Shown piece after piece: positions 7,335 to 16,933 of a DNA stretch of 64,000 nucleotides. A program made the translations under genes and the position numbers. Each line of letters starts with the position of its first letter. Position 1 is the stretch's first letter. A model generated the notes under the pieces. That model made no database searches, was not told the DNA's origin, and worked only from the letters and a program-made list of their open reading frames with translations. Source of the stretch: BJGV01 sp003230615. GTDB lineage: Bacteria > Pseudomonadota > Gammaproteobacteria > Burkholderiales > Nitrosomonadaceae. Location of the stretch: contig OY760140.1 in the NCBI GenBank assembly GCA_963663215.1, positions 1,488,001 to 1,552,000 of the forward strand, written 5' to 3'.

Positions 7335-8563
7335 GCAACCACCCTCCCTTTAGTAAGTTGCACAATCTTTCCACCGCTGGAACAGTAGTTACCCCATGCG
7401 CTCATTAGTTCTATTCGCCGTTTAAATAAATCACTTCGTTGATAGGCTTCCTCAACCTTGTCTTTATTGACGTGCGCTAGTGCCAGTTCTAGTGCCGCGC
7501 TAGGGAATGATGTTGTTTCTGCTCCCCATTGACGAAACGATGCTCGAAAGCCGTGGACGGTTACGTTTGGTGCGATAGCGTGAAGAGTATTGTTAACTGC
7601 AACATCCGATAATAATCCACCACGCATACCAGAAAATACTCGCTCGGTATCATCAATACGCCATTGTTGCATCTTAGTTAATATCTTAATTGCCTCATCA
7701 CATAGCGGTACTCTATGCTCCCTTTCTGCTTTCATACGAGAGCCAGGTATAACCCAAACTTTCTCATTCAGGTTAATTTCACTCCACAACGCGCCCCTTG
7801 CTTCACCCGATCTAGCCGCCGTTAAAATAATAAATCGTAAGCAATAGGCAGATAGATAATCTTTCTTACGTAAGGCTGATATTATTTTAGGGACATCGGA
7901 ATAGGGTGCGGCTGCGTAGTGGATTTTCTTTGTGACCTTTCCTGCTGGTGGCAGAATCTTGTCGAGGTTACCTTTCCACCGTGCAGGGTTGCGACGGCCG
8001 CTACCATCGTGAACGCTAGCATAATCTAGTACCGCTTCTATACGTTGACGAAGGCGGGATGCTGTTACTGTTTTAGTCGCCCATATGGGTAGTAGGATCG
8101 CTTTAACATCAGCTAGCGTTACATCGGCGGGTAACTTATCGCCGACAGAAGCGTAGGCGTATTGCTCTAGGGTATTTTCCCATTGCTGTGCGTGTCTAGC
8201 ATTACGCCATCCACTACGCTTAGTATCTATCAAAGCTAATGCACAATTCTTGAATGTCATTACTGTGTCATCACGCTTCACCCTAACCAGCGTAATAGGG
8301 TCTCTGTCGTTAATAATTGCTGATCGCATTCCACCAGCTATTTCACGAGCTTGAGACAGTGTCCGGCTATCTACTGCACCCAAACCTATCTCGACTACCT
8401 TGTCGATTATCTTTTCGTCGCGCTTTTCTCTGCGCTTATATCTAAACACCCATGACCTGGAGCCAGTATCTCGTACTCTTAAATATAGATTTCCACCGTC
8501 GGCATGAAACCCAGCAGGGAGAGCGTTAATCTGTCTTGTCGTTAGTAAATTGATCTTAGCCAT
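7331..8563 (-). CDS. Tyrosine recombinase, P4-type integrase
   Basis: 410 residues. The N-terminal DUF4102-type arm-binding domain shows LTTRQINALPAG and DGGNLYLRV. The catalytic domain has Arg in TAARSGEARGALW, the H-x-x-R box VHGFRASFRQW, His in LALAHV, and the nucleophilic Tyr in EEAYQRSDLF, so all key residues are present and the enzyme may be active. P4-type integrases usually sit beside their attachment site, which would place attR between 8564 and about 8790; no tRNA gene is there. Confidence 0.93.
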   Translation of the reverse strand: MAKINLLTTRQINALPAGFHADGGNLYLRVRDTGSRSWVFRYKRREKRDEKIIDKVVEIGLGAVDSRTLSQAREIAGGMRSAIINDRDPITLVRVKRDDTVMTFKNCALALIDTKRSGWRNARHAQQWENTLEQYAYASVGDKLPADVTLADVKAILLPIWATKTVTASRLRQRIEAVLDYASVHDGSGRRNPARWKGNLDKILPPAGKVTKKIHYAAAPYSDVPKIISALRKKDYLSAYCLRFIILTAARSGEARGALWSEINLNEKVWVIPGSRMKAEREHRVPLCDEAIKILTKMQQWRIDDTERVFSGMRGGLLSDVAVNNTLHAIAPNVTVHGFRASFRQWGAETTSFPSAALELALAHVNKDKVEEAYQRSDLFKRRIELMSAWGNYCSSGGKIVQLTKGRVVA

Positions 8564-8792
8564 AGACCCTCAGTCAAAGTATCCGGTCTTACCATTCGTC
8601 TTACCACAAAACACTGATTTAGACGTATTATGGCGGATGCTAACGGACAAGTAAAGCTCTAAAAGCCCTTTATATAAGGTGTTATGAGGATATTACGGAA
8701 TTGTAACGAACTTAGATTAAGCGGACACCGCCTCCGCCAGCTAATCATGTGTAAACAAGTGAATGCTATATTAAATGAACAAAGGCATATTC

Positions 8793-9503
8793 ATGTTTAG
8801 CAAACCACTGATTCTAGTTTTTTTCCTTCTTGCACCTTTGATTTCATTTGGCGGTGAACCTGAAGATGTGGCGTTAACGGACGCAGTTGTTAAAAATGAC
8901 CCAGTAGGAGCTGAGCAGGTTAATTCAGCTGATCAGACCATTCAAGGCTACAATAAAGCTATCGAGATCACTATACAGAGTGATGGCGAACAAATTGTTG
9001 TTGATGCAACCTTTACTGTTCCAGTTAAGCCACAGCTAGTATGGAAGACATTGACAGATTACGATAACGTATATAACTACATGTCTAGCGTACAATCCAG
9101 TAAAATTATCAACAGAACAGAAAATACTTTGTATGTTTCACAAGACTCGATAATAAAAATTGGTTTCTTTACCTTTTCTTTTGAATCAATACGACAAATT
9201 AATCTATTTCCCTTCTGGAAAATTAGAGAGCGCATGATTAAAGGTGATATGCACAAGATGGAGGAGACTACACAATTATTGCTAGAAGGCGATCAAACAC
9301 GCATCGCCTACCATGCAACTATTGTTCCCGATATGTGGGTGCTGAAAATAATAGGACAAGTTTTTATCGAAGCTGAGGCACGTGAGCAATTTCAAGAAAT
9401 TATTGAAGAGATTCTTAGAAGGGAAAGGAAACGAGTAAGATATCAACAGGGTAACAACAAACTTGATGCAAGCACTGTTCGCCCTCTTAGCTTAAGTAGG
9501 TAA
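8793..9503 (+). CDS. Exported SRPBCC/START-like protein
   Basis: 236 residues. A signal peptide (MFSKPLILVFFLLAPLISFGG) is followed by a linker and a polyketide cyclase/START-like lipid-binding fold starting near IVVDATFTVPVKPQLVWKTL and ending in a long amphipathic helix (EAREQFQEIIEEILRRERKR). The ATG at 8793 has AAGG seven bases upstream and gives a good signal peptide; the ATG at 8775 has no ribosome site. It is outside the element and likely resident. The ligand is unknown. Confidence 0.65.
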   Translation: MFSKPLILVFFLLAPLISFGGEPEDVALTDAVVKNDPVGAEQVNSADQTIQGYNKAIEITIQSDGEQIVVDATFTVPVKPQLVWKTLTDYDNVYNYMSSVQSSKIINRTENTLYVSQDSIIKIGFFTFSFESIRQINLFPFWKIRERMIKGDMHKMEETTQLLLEGDQTRIAYHATIVPDMWVLKIIGQVFIEAEAREQFQEIIEEILRRERKRVRYQQGNNKLDASTVRPLSLSR

Positions 9504-9582
9504 TCATAGTTGCTATGTAATAATTAAATTGACTCTACCTAACGATTTATACCGAAATTGGGAGTGATGGTAAATCTATTTT

Positions 9583-10035
9583 TTATCGTAACAAAATCAA
9601 TTGTGGTGTTGCATCGCCACCTACGTAAATAAATCCATCCTGACGAAATCGTTTTACCAGTACCCTAGCAGATTGAAGAGAGATCCCAAAAACCAATAAG
9701 CTTGGCTCACTGGGCCATACCCCTGATGGATCTCTGCTTTCACACTCTAGATAAATAAGATTGCGGGCCTCTATCTCTGCAATTAGTTTTTGCTCGACAA
9801 TCCGATTGTTTGTGTCAGAAGTTAACTTACCCAATGGGTTCCATGCCGTGATGAATGCCGCATGATCCTCTTTATTGGTTTGAAACCATCGTGCAAGCTC
9901 AGGGCTCGGTCGACCAACATTTAAGACAAATCGCTCAACTGTATTCACCAGGTAGTCTGTTGCAAGGTATGCATCAATGGTTGCAACAGGTATGGCTGTT
10001 TTAAAAGTTGGGTAACCCCCTGAATTGGTAGGCAT
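9583..10035 (-). CDS. DUF3293 family protein
   Basis: 150 residues. The family signature AAFITAWNPLGKLTSDTNN is present around residue 60, and the later FGISLQSARVLVKRFRQ fits the C-terminal part. Short cytoplasmic proteins of unknown function. Convergent with the SRPBCC gene. Confidence 0.7.
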   Translation of the reverse strand: MPTNSGGYPTFKTAIPVATIDAYLATDYLVNTVERFVLNVGRPSPELARWFQTNKEDHAAFITAWNPLGKLTSDTNNRIVEQKLIAEIEARNLIYLECESRDPSGVWPSEPSLLVFGISLQSARVLVKRFRQDGFIYVGGDATPQLILLR

Positions 10036-10346
10036 AGCAAATAGGCGTACATAAAGGCAGTTATTTGCTAGCTATCTGTGCTAGCGTGTAGTTCATTAAG
10101 ATACGTTTCTTGGCGTTTTCCAGAATATTTTTCTTGCGATCCAGGGGAATTATGGTCATTGCATTTATACATATAATGTAGAACTACTATGATACCACAA
10201 ATATGACATATGCATATTAACTATTCAGTTGAATGTCTGCATTGTGCCAAAAGTAATTATCGACCATTGGGGCCATTAAATCTATCTGCAATATTGCCTA
10301 CATCAGCAAGACTTTAGGGGGTTTAAGGTCCGCCGGACTACTTCTA
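10036..10346. other. Intergenic stretch without a gene; holds repeat copy 2 near 10231
   Basis: No convincing coding sequence. GAATGTCTGCATTGTGCCAA at 10231 belongs to the dispersed GAATGTCCGC element seen at 2067, with its right arm eroded. Confidence 0.4.
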
Positions 10347-10754
10347 CTACGCAACAGCCCACATGGAACCCTCCAGTCGTTGACGTTTCATTAATATCAT
10401 GCCAACAACAGAGAGTGCAACTCCCAAGCTGAATTGTACATAGTTTAGTAAGTTGAGCCGGATAACGGCTTCCCATTGCTCTCCTATTTTTATATCCATC
10501 CCCATAAATCCGATTACACTGATCAACATATAGACCAAGCCAAACATTTGTATGAATTGAATTCTTGTACGTTCTTCTGACCGGGTAATAACGATAAAGA
10601 AAATAGCTGTTATAAGATGGATGAGTTTGAGAGCGGTATAAGTTTCTAGAAATATTGTTTCTCCTGGGAAAAAATTAGGAATAAACCCTAGAAAGGTCAC
10701 CCACATAAACATTGTGGCAAATATCCATGATATTTTGACCGAATCATTACTCAT
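10347..10754 (-). CDS. Four-helix membrane protein of unknown function
   Basis: 135 residues with four hydrophobic segments (around IFATMFMWVTFLGFI, LIHLITAIFFIVI, FGLVYMLISVIGFMGM and FSLGVALSVVGMILM) and a short basic C-terminus (KRQRLEG). Small inner-membrane protein; no family recognised. It stands alone between DUF3293 and the phosphatase gene. Confidence 0.6.
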   Translation of the reverse strand: MSNDSVKISWIFATMFMWVTFLGFIPNFFPGETIFLETYTALKLIHLITAIFFIVITRSEERTRIQFIQMFGLVYMLISVIGFMGMDIKIGEQWEAVIRLNLLNYVQFSLGVALSVVGMILMKRQRLEGSMWAVA

Positions 10755-10869
10755 TCGATTGCTCCATAACTTGATAGCTAATATTATTAGCTGACACCTT
10801 TATTAAATTGTAGTGCTGACCCTTCTTATTAACGACCATGCTACCGCTTAGTTTAGATATTGATTGGTC

Positions 10870-10884
10870 GAATGTCTGCTTTGG
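10870..10884. repeat. Dispersed GAATGTCCGC element, fragment copy 3
   Basis: GAATGTCTGCTTTGG at 10870 matches the left arm of the hairpin element at 2067. No right arm can be found. Confidence 0.35.
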
Positions 10885-10902
10885 AGTGGATTGTTGCGCC
10901 GA

Positions 10903-12630
10903 TCAGCGGACTACCTCTTGCAGAATTTGTCCTCTTGCCCCGGAAGGCTGCATGATGCCAACAAACGCTGAAAGTGTTGTAGCTACATCCACCGTTTGAA
11001 TTTCACGGTAAATGCGTTGTGGTTTCAGGCCTGCACCCGCAAAAACTACCGGAACAAAAGTATCATAGCGCCAGGGTGAACCATGGGTTGCTGCGACGGT
11101 GAGACCTTCATAATCGTTAATAAACCAGTTCGGTTCGAACACCACATAGATATCGCCTGAACGTTTGGAATAAAAGTTATTCAGTACCGAGCGGTAAAGA
11201 GGTGTATCAGGTACATTGCCTTGCTGCAATGCTGTGCTGTAGACAGCAAGGGAGATGCCTGGAAACGCCGAAAGCTCTTTAACCACAGCCGCTTCTAATG
11301 CCTGTTGATTTATTTTCTTATTGTTGATCGCCTCTTTACTTAAATACAGATAGGGACGCGCATATTTTTCCAGCAATTTGCCTTTGATCTTAAACTGTTT
11401 TTTCAATCGACTAATGGCTGCGTCTTTATCCCAGCTATCAGGTTGTATATATCCTGCGGGGATATTAAGCGAATTACGATAGCCGGGTGAGTCAGCCCCA
11501 CCATGATCGGCAGAAAGTACAATAAGTGTATTTTTAAGCCCAACTTGCTTATCTATAAATTTAAACAATTCTGCCAGTGTGTGGTCCAGCCTTAAAATAT
11601 TATCTTCGGCTTCAAGACTCGATGGACCGAATATGTGACCCACATGATCAGTAGAGGAAAAACTGATGCTGAGGTAATCTGTTATTTCATCTTCTCCAAG
11701 CTTCTCTTCAACTAATAAAGTTTTGGCAAAATCGAGGGTTAACTCATCACCGACAGGGCCAATCGTTAGCAAGGTCATATAGTACTTACTGTCGCTCTTT
11801 CCATATGGGTGTGGAAACACTCGACCAAAACCGGCAAGGTCTGTTTCCCACGCGCGGTCGTCCGAGTCTCCAAATAAATAGTTTTTGTTGTCGTGCAACA
11901 GCCGCAATGATTTTTCCGAATAGCGCTGCACCAGTTTCTTATCATTCCAGTCAATTACCCACTGAGGATATTTGTCATAGTAGTAGTTACTGGTGACAAA
12001 CTCTCCGCTCACTTTTGAGAACCAGAAAGATTTACCTGCATGCCCGGCCATAGAAACTGCGCCACGATCTTTTACCGATACGCCGAAGACTTTTGCCTTG
12101 CCACCTGTATGACTTTTAAGCTCATCGCTAAACGTGGTGACCAAAATCGCAGCGGGAGAACGACCATCACCTCTCGCCGCACGCTGCGCGGAATCTATCT
12201 CTGTTTTATCGTCAACATCTGCACCACTGGTTAGCAACCTATAGTCAGGGTCTTCAATACTGTAGACGATCCGGCCTACTTCCCTGTCAAACCAGAGATT
12301 ACCAATCATTCCATGGATGGAAGGGTGAGCACCAGTTGCCAAGGTTACATGACCCACGATGGTTTCTGTATGCGCATGAGCATGGTGCGCATTGCTATAG
12401 ACCACGCCTTTTTCCCAGAGATATTTGAAGCCGCCATCTTGCAGGCGATCATAGTAACGAGTTGGCAGGTCGCCACGAAGCTGGTCGACTGTAATCTGAA
12501 GAACCAGTTTTGGTTTCTTTTTGCCGGGTATCCAGTCGGCAGCAAAACTAACAGTGAAAGGTAGCTGGGAAAGAAAAAACAGGATCAGCAGTATTTTTTT
12601 GTAATACACCCTTGCCACATGACTCCTCAT
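10903..12630 (-). CDS. PafA-like alkaline phosphatase superfamily enzyme
   Basis: 575 residues, exported (signal peptide to about residue 30, FTVSFAA). Metal-site Asp in QITVDQLRGD, nucleophile Thr in HAHTETIVGH near residue 90, the K-x-R pair in SVKDRGAV typical of PafA-type phosphate-irrepressible phosphatases, and the second metal set in SSTDHVGHIFGP and LSADHGG. It would hydrolyse phosphomonoesters in the periplasm. A phosphodiesterase of the same superfamily is possible, but the K-x-R pair favours a monoesterase. Confidence 0.83.
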   Translation of the reverse strand: MRSHVARVYYKKILLILFFLSQLPFTVSFAADWIPGKKKPKLVLQITVDQLRGDLPTRYYDRLQDGGFKYLWEKGVVYSNAHHAHAHTETIVGHVTLATGAHPSIHGMIGNLWFDREVGRIVYSIEDPDYRLLTSGADVDDKTEIDSAQRAARGDGRSPAAILVTTFSDELKSHTGGKAKVFGVSVKDRGAVSMAGHAGKSFWFSKVSGEFVTSNYYYDKYPQWVIDWNDKKLVQRYSEKSLRLLHDNKNYLFGDSDDRAWETDLAGFGRVFPHPYGKSDSKYYMTLLTIGPVGDELTLDFAKTLLVEEKLGEDEITDYLSISFSSTDHVGHIFGPSSLEAEDNILRLDHTLAELFKFIDKQVGLKNTLIVLSADHGGADSPGYRNSLNIPAGYIQPDSWDKDAAISRLKKQFKIKGKLLEKYARPYLYLSKEAINNKKINQQALEAAVVKELSAFPGISLAVYSTALQQGNVPDTPLYRSVLNNFYSKRSGDIYVVFEPNWFINDYEGLTVAATHGSPWRYDTFVPVVFAGAGLKPQRIYREIQTVDVATTLSAFVGIMQPSGARGQILQEVVR

Positions 12631-13075
12631 GATTACTCTTCTCCATGTTACAGCGACATCGCAATCGCCAACCTACTTCATCTATCTATGTATACCTGAT
12701 TACGGTGATTGATAAGAAATAGGATTGCCCTAAAAAATTTAGCAAGCGGTTCTTCATTCTATTATTCGTCTTAAGCATATGGATAAACAAGACTCTGCCA
12801 ATAACTTAATATAATTTGAAAAAGAACAGAAGGGTTCTTATTAAAGGATAACCGACATGCGGAGTTTTTGAGTGCATCGTAATGTACGATGAATCAACGA
12901 TTGAATTATTCCAGATAAATTCGTATACTCCCGGAAACCATAGACCCACACCAAGGTTTATTTAAGAATAAATACCGCATCACAAGGATCGTTAGGATAG
13001 ATTTAAACTAGCCTCTAAATATACAGATTCATGATTTAATTGCACGACAATAAATAAACTACAAGGGGAAGAATA
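12631..13075. other. Intergenic stretch between divergent phosphatase and sulfatase genes; palindrome at 12875
   Basis: No coding sequence seen. CATCGTA-ATG-TACGATG at 12875-12891 is a perfect inverted repeat that could be an operator. AAGGGGAAG just before 13076 is the ribosome site of the sulfatase. Confidence 0.4.
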
Positions 13076-14656
13076 ATGAACAAATTCATTCGCATGTTTG
13101 CAATGTGTCTTCTTGGGTTGGTTTCGTCGGTCTATGCTGCAACAGACAAACCCAACATCCTGCTCATAATGAGCGATGATGTGGGCATCACGAACCTCAG
13201 TACCTACAGCAGAGGACTTGTGGGTTACCAGACACCCAACATCGACCGAATTGCCAACGAGGGAATGTTATTCACCGATTACTACGGCGAGCAGAGCTGT
13301 ACGGCGGGCCGATCCGCCTTTATCACCGGCCAGAGTCCATTGCGTACCGGTCTCACCAAGGTTGGCTTACCCGGCTCCCCCATAGGCATAAAACCAGAGG
13401 ACCCCACTCTCGCCGAGTTACTTAAACCCATGGGTTACACGACTGGTCAGTTTGGTAAAAATCATCTGGGTGATCGCAATGAGTATTTACCCACCGTACA
13501 CGGATTCGATGAGTTCTATGGAAACCTCTACCACCTCAACGCTGAGGAAGAGCCAGAGAATGAGGACTATCCCAAGAATCCCGAATTATTCACCAAGTTT
13601 GGCCCGCGTGGCGTGCTGGATTGTGTCGCCACAACGAAGGAAAGCAAAATCGATGATCCACGCTTTGGCCTCATGGGCAAACAGAAGTGCACAGACACAG
13701 GTCCGCTCACAAAGAAACGCATGGAGACCGCGGACGAAGAATTCCTGAATAGGACGGTCGATTTCATCAAGCGTGCCCATAAATCAGGCAAACCTTTTTT
13801 AGCCTGGATCAATACTTCCCGTATGCATTTTTATACCCACCTCAAGCCTGAGAGCAAGGGCAAAACCGGGCTTGGAATTTTTGCCGACGGCATGATAGAG
13901 CACGATGGCCATGTCGGTAAATTGCTCGACTTGCTGGACGAACTCAAGATCACCGACAATACGATAGTTGTTTACACCTCTGATAATGGCCCCCATTACA
14001 ATGAGTGACCCGATGGCGGCATTTCCCCTTTTCGTGGGGAGAAAAATACTAACTGGGAGGGCGGTTACCGTGTTCCCGGTATGGTTCGCTGGCCCGCCAA
14101 GCTCAAGGCGGGAACAGTCTCCAATGAAGTAGTGTCCCACCTGGACTGGGTGCCAACACTGATGGCCGCCGTTGGCAAGGCTGACATCAATGCAAAGCTC
14201 AAGAGGGGTCATAAGGCTAACGGCAAGAAATACAAGGTTCACCTGGATGGCTACAACTTACTGCCGTTGCTCACTGGAAAGGAGAAAAAGAGCCCGCGCA
14301 AGGAATTTTTCTATTTCAGCGATGACGGTGAGCTGGTTGGTCTGCGCTACGATCAGTGGAAGCTTGTGTTTCACGAGCAGCGCACACGCACTTTTCGCGT
14401 TTGGTCTGAGCCCTTCGTGCCGCTGCGGATACCGAAGATTTTTAATCTCCGCAGCGATCCCTTCGAGCGGGCCGACACCGATTCCAACAACTACGACACC
14501 TGGTGGATCCGGCATGCCTTCTTACTGGCTCCTGCACAGCAATACGTGGGCAAATTCCTGACAACCTTCAAGGAGTTTCCACCACGCCAGACGCCGGCCA
14601 AGTTTAATCTGGACGACGTGATGAAGACGCTTACGGAAGTATCGGGTAATAATTAA
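13076..14656 (+). pseudogene. Arylsulfatase-like gene interrupted by an in-frame TGA
   Basis: The frame is open for 310 residues, stops at TGA (14006-14008), and continues in the same frame to 14656; together 526 residues, a normal sulfatase length. Signal peptide to about residue 21; DD in LLIMSDDVGI; the formylglycine Cys75 in SCTAGRSAF (C-x-A-x-R); metal-site DNG in YTSDNGPHYNE. The stop sits in the conserved stretch HYNE-stop-PDGGISPFRGEKN, where relatives have Trp, so TGG changed to TGA. Base composition is richer in G+C than neighbours, hinting at transfer. The truncated form lacks the C-terminal subdomain and is probably inactive. Confidence 0.82.
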
Positions 14657-14695
14657 GTTTACAGGGCTACTGTAAATGCTGTTCTTTGAAGATGC

Positions 14696-14730
14696 GGGCG
14701 TCTGGCTATCCGGACGCCCACTTTCTTTTC
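14696..14730 (+). terminator. Rho-independent terminator after the sulfatase gene
   Basis: GGGCGTCTGG-CTAT-CCGGACGCCC forms a 10 bp stem (one G-T pair) followed by a T-rich run (CTTTCTTTTC), 40 bases after the sulfatase stop. Confidence 0.8.
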
Positions 14731-15192
14731 ACATAACACTCAGATTTTCTAGAGTTAAGGAAACTCTGGTTTATTGTGTTAAGTAAAAAATAAAGTGATG
14801 CTGATTTCGTTGCTGCTACAGGCATCATGCAGTGGATTAAGGGTTAAAACATAACTAGAAAATCATTTGGTCTAACAGCAGCTTGGAGAGTCCTCTATTC
14901 CAGCACTATTAGAACCCAAAGATGGAGTGTTGATGTGACTATTTATTTTAAGCCACTATTTTTCATCGCAACCACCGTTATCATAAGGCGAAATTCTACA
15001 AGTTTAAATATCTTCACACTCTGAATGTTCGCTTTGGGTCAGAAACAGCCATTCGCAGATTTTCATTCTGAATTTTTTTTTCGACAAAATTGTAGAAAGG
15101 AATATAGAGGGAGAGTTTTACATTGATAGGGGATGGGATTGTTCCAAATTAGGTGTACCCCCTATTAACTATATTTATATGTTAGTAAACCT
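14731..15192. other. Intergenic stretch without a gene
   Basis: AT-rich and with stops in all frames that I checked. Its only recognisable content is repeat copy 4 at 15023-15055. Confidence 0.4.
15023..15055. repeat. Dispersed GAATGTCCGC element, decayed copy 4
   Basis: GAATGTTCGCTTTGGGTCAG followed by a partial right arm ending CATTCG. Same family as 2067. Confidence 0.4.
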
Positions 15193-15876
15193 TTACACTC
15201 TGGTTCTGAATGGTTTCTTACGCCTGGTTATCGAGTTTCTAATGTCATCTATAACATCATCTAGGATGCTATCCTGGGCTACAAAAGCCGCTTGTGTTAT
15301 ACCTTCCATCTTTTCTACAGCCTTTTGGACTCGAGGTGAGATCTTATCTTTGGCTTCACCCAAATACCAAAAGACTTCCTCGTATTCGTGCAACTCTTCC
15401 AAATGTTTTTTGAATTCCTCGGGTGCCATTTCAACACGTCCTTGTCTTGGCCAATAGTGAGTACCAAGCATACGCGCTGCAAGGAAGATTTCATTTATAA
15501 TTTTGTTAAGCTCGTCAAATGGTTCTGTGGCAGAAGAGCCAAATGCTGCCATTACACGATAACGCATGGAGCGAATCTGAGCGAATAGCTTTTCTCTCTT
15601 TTGGTATCGCTCAAATACCACGTTGGCTTGGTCAAGCAATCGAGATTCTTCAGCGAGTTCATTATTAGCGCGTTTACGTTTACTGCCTTCACCGTCAAAC
15701 GAATGAGGACTACGAATTTGCTTAATTGCATCTTCTGCTTCATAGAACAAAGCAAGAACAGATTCTGCAAGTTCAATACGACGCTTACCCACAAATCCCC
15801 TCTTCCAAGTATATACACCTACCAAAACTGCTAATGCAGCGATCAAGATTGCGATTGAACTTATGAAATCGAGCAT
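15193..15876 (-). CDS. Membrane-anchored coiled-coil protein of unknown function
   Basis: 227 residues from the ATG at 15876, which has GGAG seven bases upstream; the in-frame extension to 16062 has no ribosome site. One N-terminal membrane helix (FISSIAILIAALAVLVGVY), then a long charged helical cytoplasmic part (about residues 30-225) with no known motif and a basic end (ITRRKKPFRTRV). Resembles unclassified single-pass proteins. The palindrome array at 16116-16442 lies directly upstream and might influence it. Confidence 0.65.
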   Translation of the reverse strand: MLDFISSIAILIAALAVLVGVYTWKRGFVGKRRIELAESVLALFYEAEDAIKQIRSPHSFDGEGSKRKRANNELAEESRLLDQANVVFERYQKREKLFAQIRSMRYRVMAAFGSSATEPFDELNKIINEIFLAARMLGTHYWPRQGRVEMAPEEFKKHLEELHEYEEVFWYLGEAKDKISPRVQKAVEKMEGITQAAFVAQDSILDDVIDDIRNSITRRKKPFRTRV

Positions 15877-16115
15877 TACAACTCTCCAAGGGTGTGAGAC
15901 AACTCCATTATAAAGCCTAATTGTTGCCCAATAAGCAGATAAATACGGACATCTGCCCTGGTCATAGACTAATTTCTGATTTTCTTTCAGGAAAATTTTG
16001 TCGTCAAAATTTAGTGTAAAGCGTAGTATTACCATCTGCCATGACTTGATCAAGGAATACACTGAAATTGGGTTGACCGCTAATGGTACAGTATAGATAG
16101 GTGGGGAGAAGGACG

Positions 16116-16442
16116 ACTATAGTGGATATAAGAAATACAATAGCGTAGATAAATACCACTATAGTGGGAGATAGACTCCAACATAGCAGCAATAATTACA
16201 ATTATGGTGTGGATAATTGCAACTAAGGTGGGAATAGATATCACTATAGTGGGTTGGAATAAATACCACTATTATGAAGGCAAGTACTAAAAAACACTGA
16301 AAACTCTATAACAGATACTAAAAATTCCACTATTGTGAGCTAAATATTACTAAAATGGAGAGTAAATACCACTACGATTTGGTATGGTCTATAAGAAACA
16401 CCATAAACACTATGAAAGATACTATACGTTCCACTATGGTGG
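16116..16442. repeat. Array of CCACTATAGTGG palindromes
   Basis: At least seven copies or near-copies of the 12 bp palindrome CCACTATAGTGG begin near 16116, 16156, 16242, 16266, 16327, 16369 and 16431. Several share a left flank AATAAATA or GATAAATA. Spacing is irregular (about 24 to 86 bases). No gene lies inside, and the stretch 15877-16632 is otherwise non-coding. Whether it is a regulator-binding array or an eroded tandem repeat cannot be told from the sequence. Confidence 0.6.
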
Positions 16443-16632
16443 CAAATGATATTTTGGTGACAGTTACTACTCCCCGTAATTATGCACACCTAGCCGTTAT
16501 TATAGCACTCCAATATGCACCAGTGTATCCATCAAAGGTTGTAAAAAGCAGTCTAGAACAAAAACTTCAGTAAAAACTATTGCAATATTAACAAAATAAT
16601 ATAAATATAATTAATATGTTATATATTATAAA

Positions 16633-16724
16633 TGGCGGAGAGAGCGGGATTCGAACCCGCGGTACGGTTGAAGCCGTACGCACGCTTTCCAAGCGTGTAC
16701 CTTAAACCACTCGGCCACCTCTCC
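16633..16724 (-). tRNA. tRNA-Ser (GGA anticodon)
   Basis: Complete cloverleaf with a long variable arm (CGTACGGCTTCAACCGTACC). Acceptor GGAGAGG pairs with TCTCTCC, the anticodon loop is TTGGAAA, the T-loop TTCGAAT, and CCA is encoded at 16635-16633. Confidence 0.96.
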
Positions 16725-16933
16725 TTGAAGGAATCTGGCAGCACAAAATCAACTAGAAGCAAAGAATAAACTAGAACACATTTTAAGGCAACTTTTCAAG
16801 ATGTTACCAAAGTGTATGCGCGCACAAGGACTAGCTTACAAGGTCTCTATATTCATCCACGTAGAAGAAACTTCAAGTTTGTGGAATCTTAATATTAATT
16901 ACGTGGGTAGTACCTTCGAGCTGACCTTCTCAA

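Larger units (their letters stand above)
3490..8563 (-). mobile_element. Worn integrative element (integrase, AlpA, primase-helicase, small genes)
   Basis: From 8563 leftward all genes lie on the minus strand and most are joined by 4 bp ATGA overlaps: integrase, an unknown protein, AlpA, an unknown protein, primase zinc finger, TOPRIM-helicase, a TubC-like protein and two small proteins. This is the cargo and replication layout of P4-like satellites and similar islands. No structural or conjugation genes are seen. The TOPRIM-helicase gene carries an in-frame stop. I searched by eye for a direct repeat or tRNA at either edge and found none, so the borders are approximate. Confidence 0.7.

Noticed and set aside
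14006..14040. TGA in the sulfatase as a selenocysteine codon; TTTCCCC and GGGGAGAAA just downstream could pair like a SECIS hairpin
   Set aside because: The hairpin lies within a protein stretch conserved in sulfatases, the expected residue is Trp, and no selenoprotein of this kind is known to me. A nonsense mutation is simpler.
16116..16442. Palindrome array as a CRISPR array
   Set aside because: Repeats are only 12 bp, spacing varies from about 24 to 86 bases, copies are imperfect and no cas gene is present.
16355..16573. 72-residue plus-strand ORF in and beyond the palindrome array
   Set aside because: Composition reflects the repeats, no ribosome site, no family.
16633..16724. tRNA-Ser as attachment site of the integrative element
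   Set aside because: It is 8 kb from the integrase with resident-looking genes between, and I see no repeat of its 3' end near 3.4-8.8 kb.
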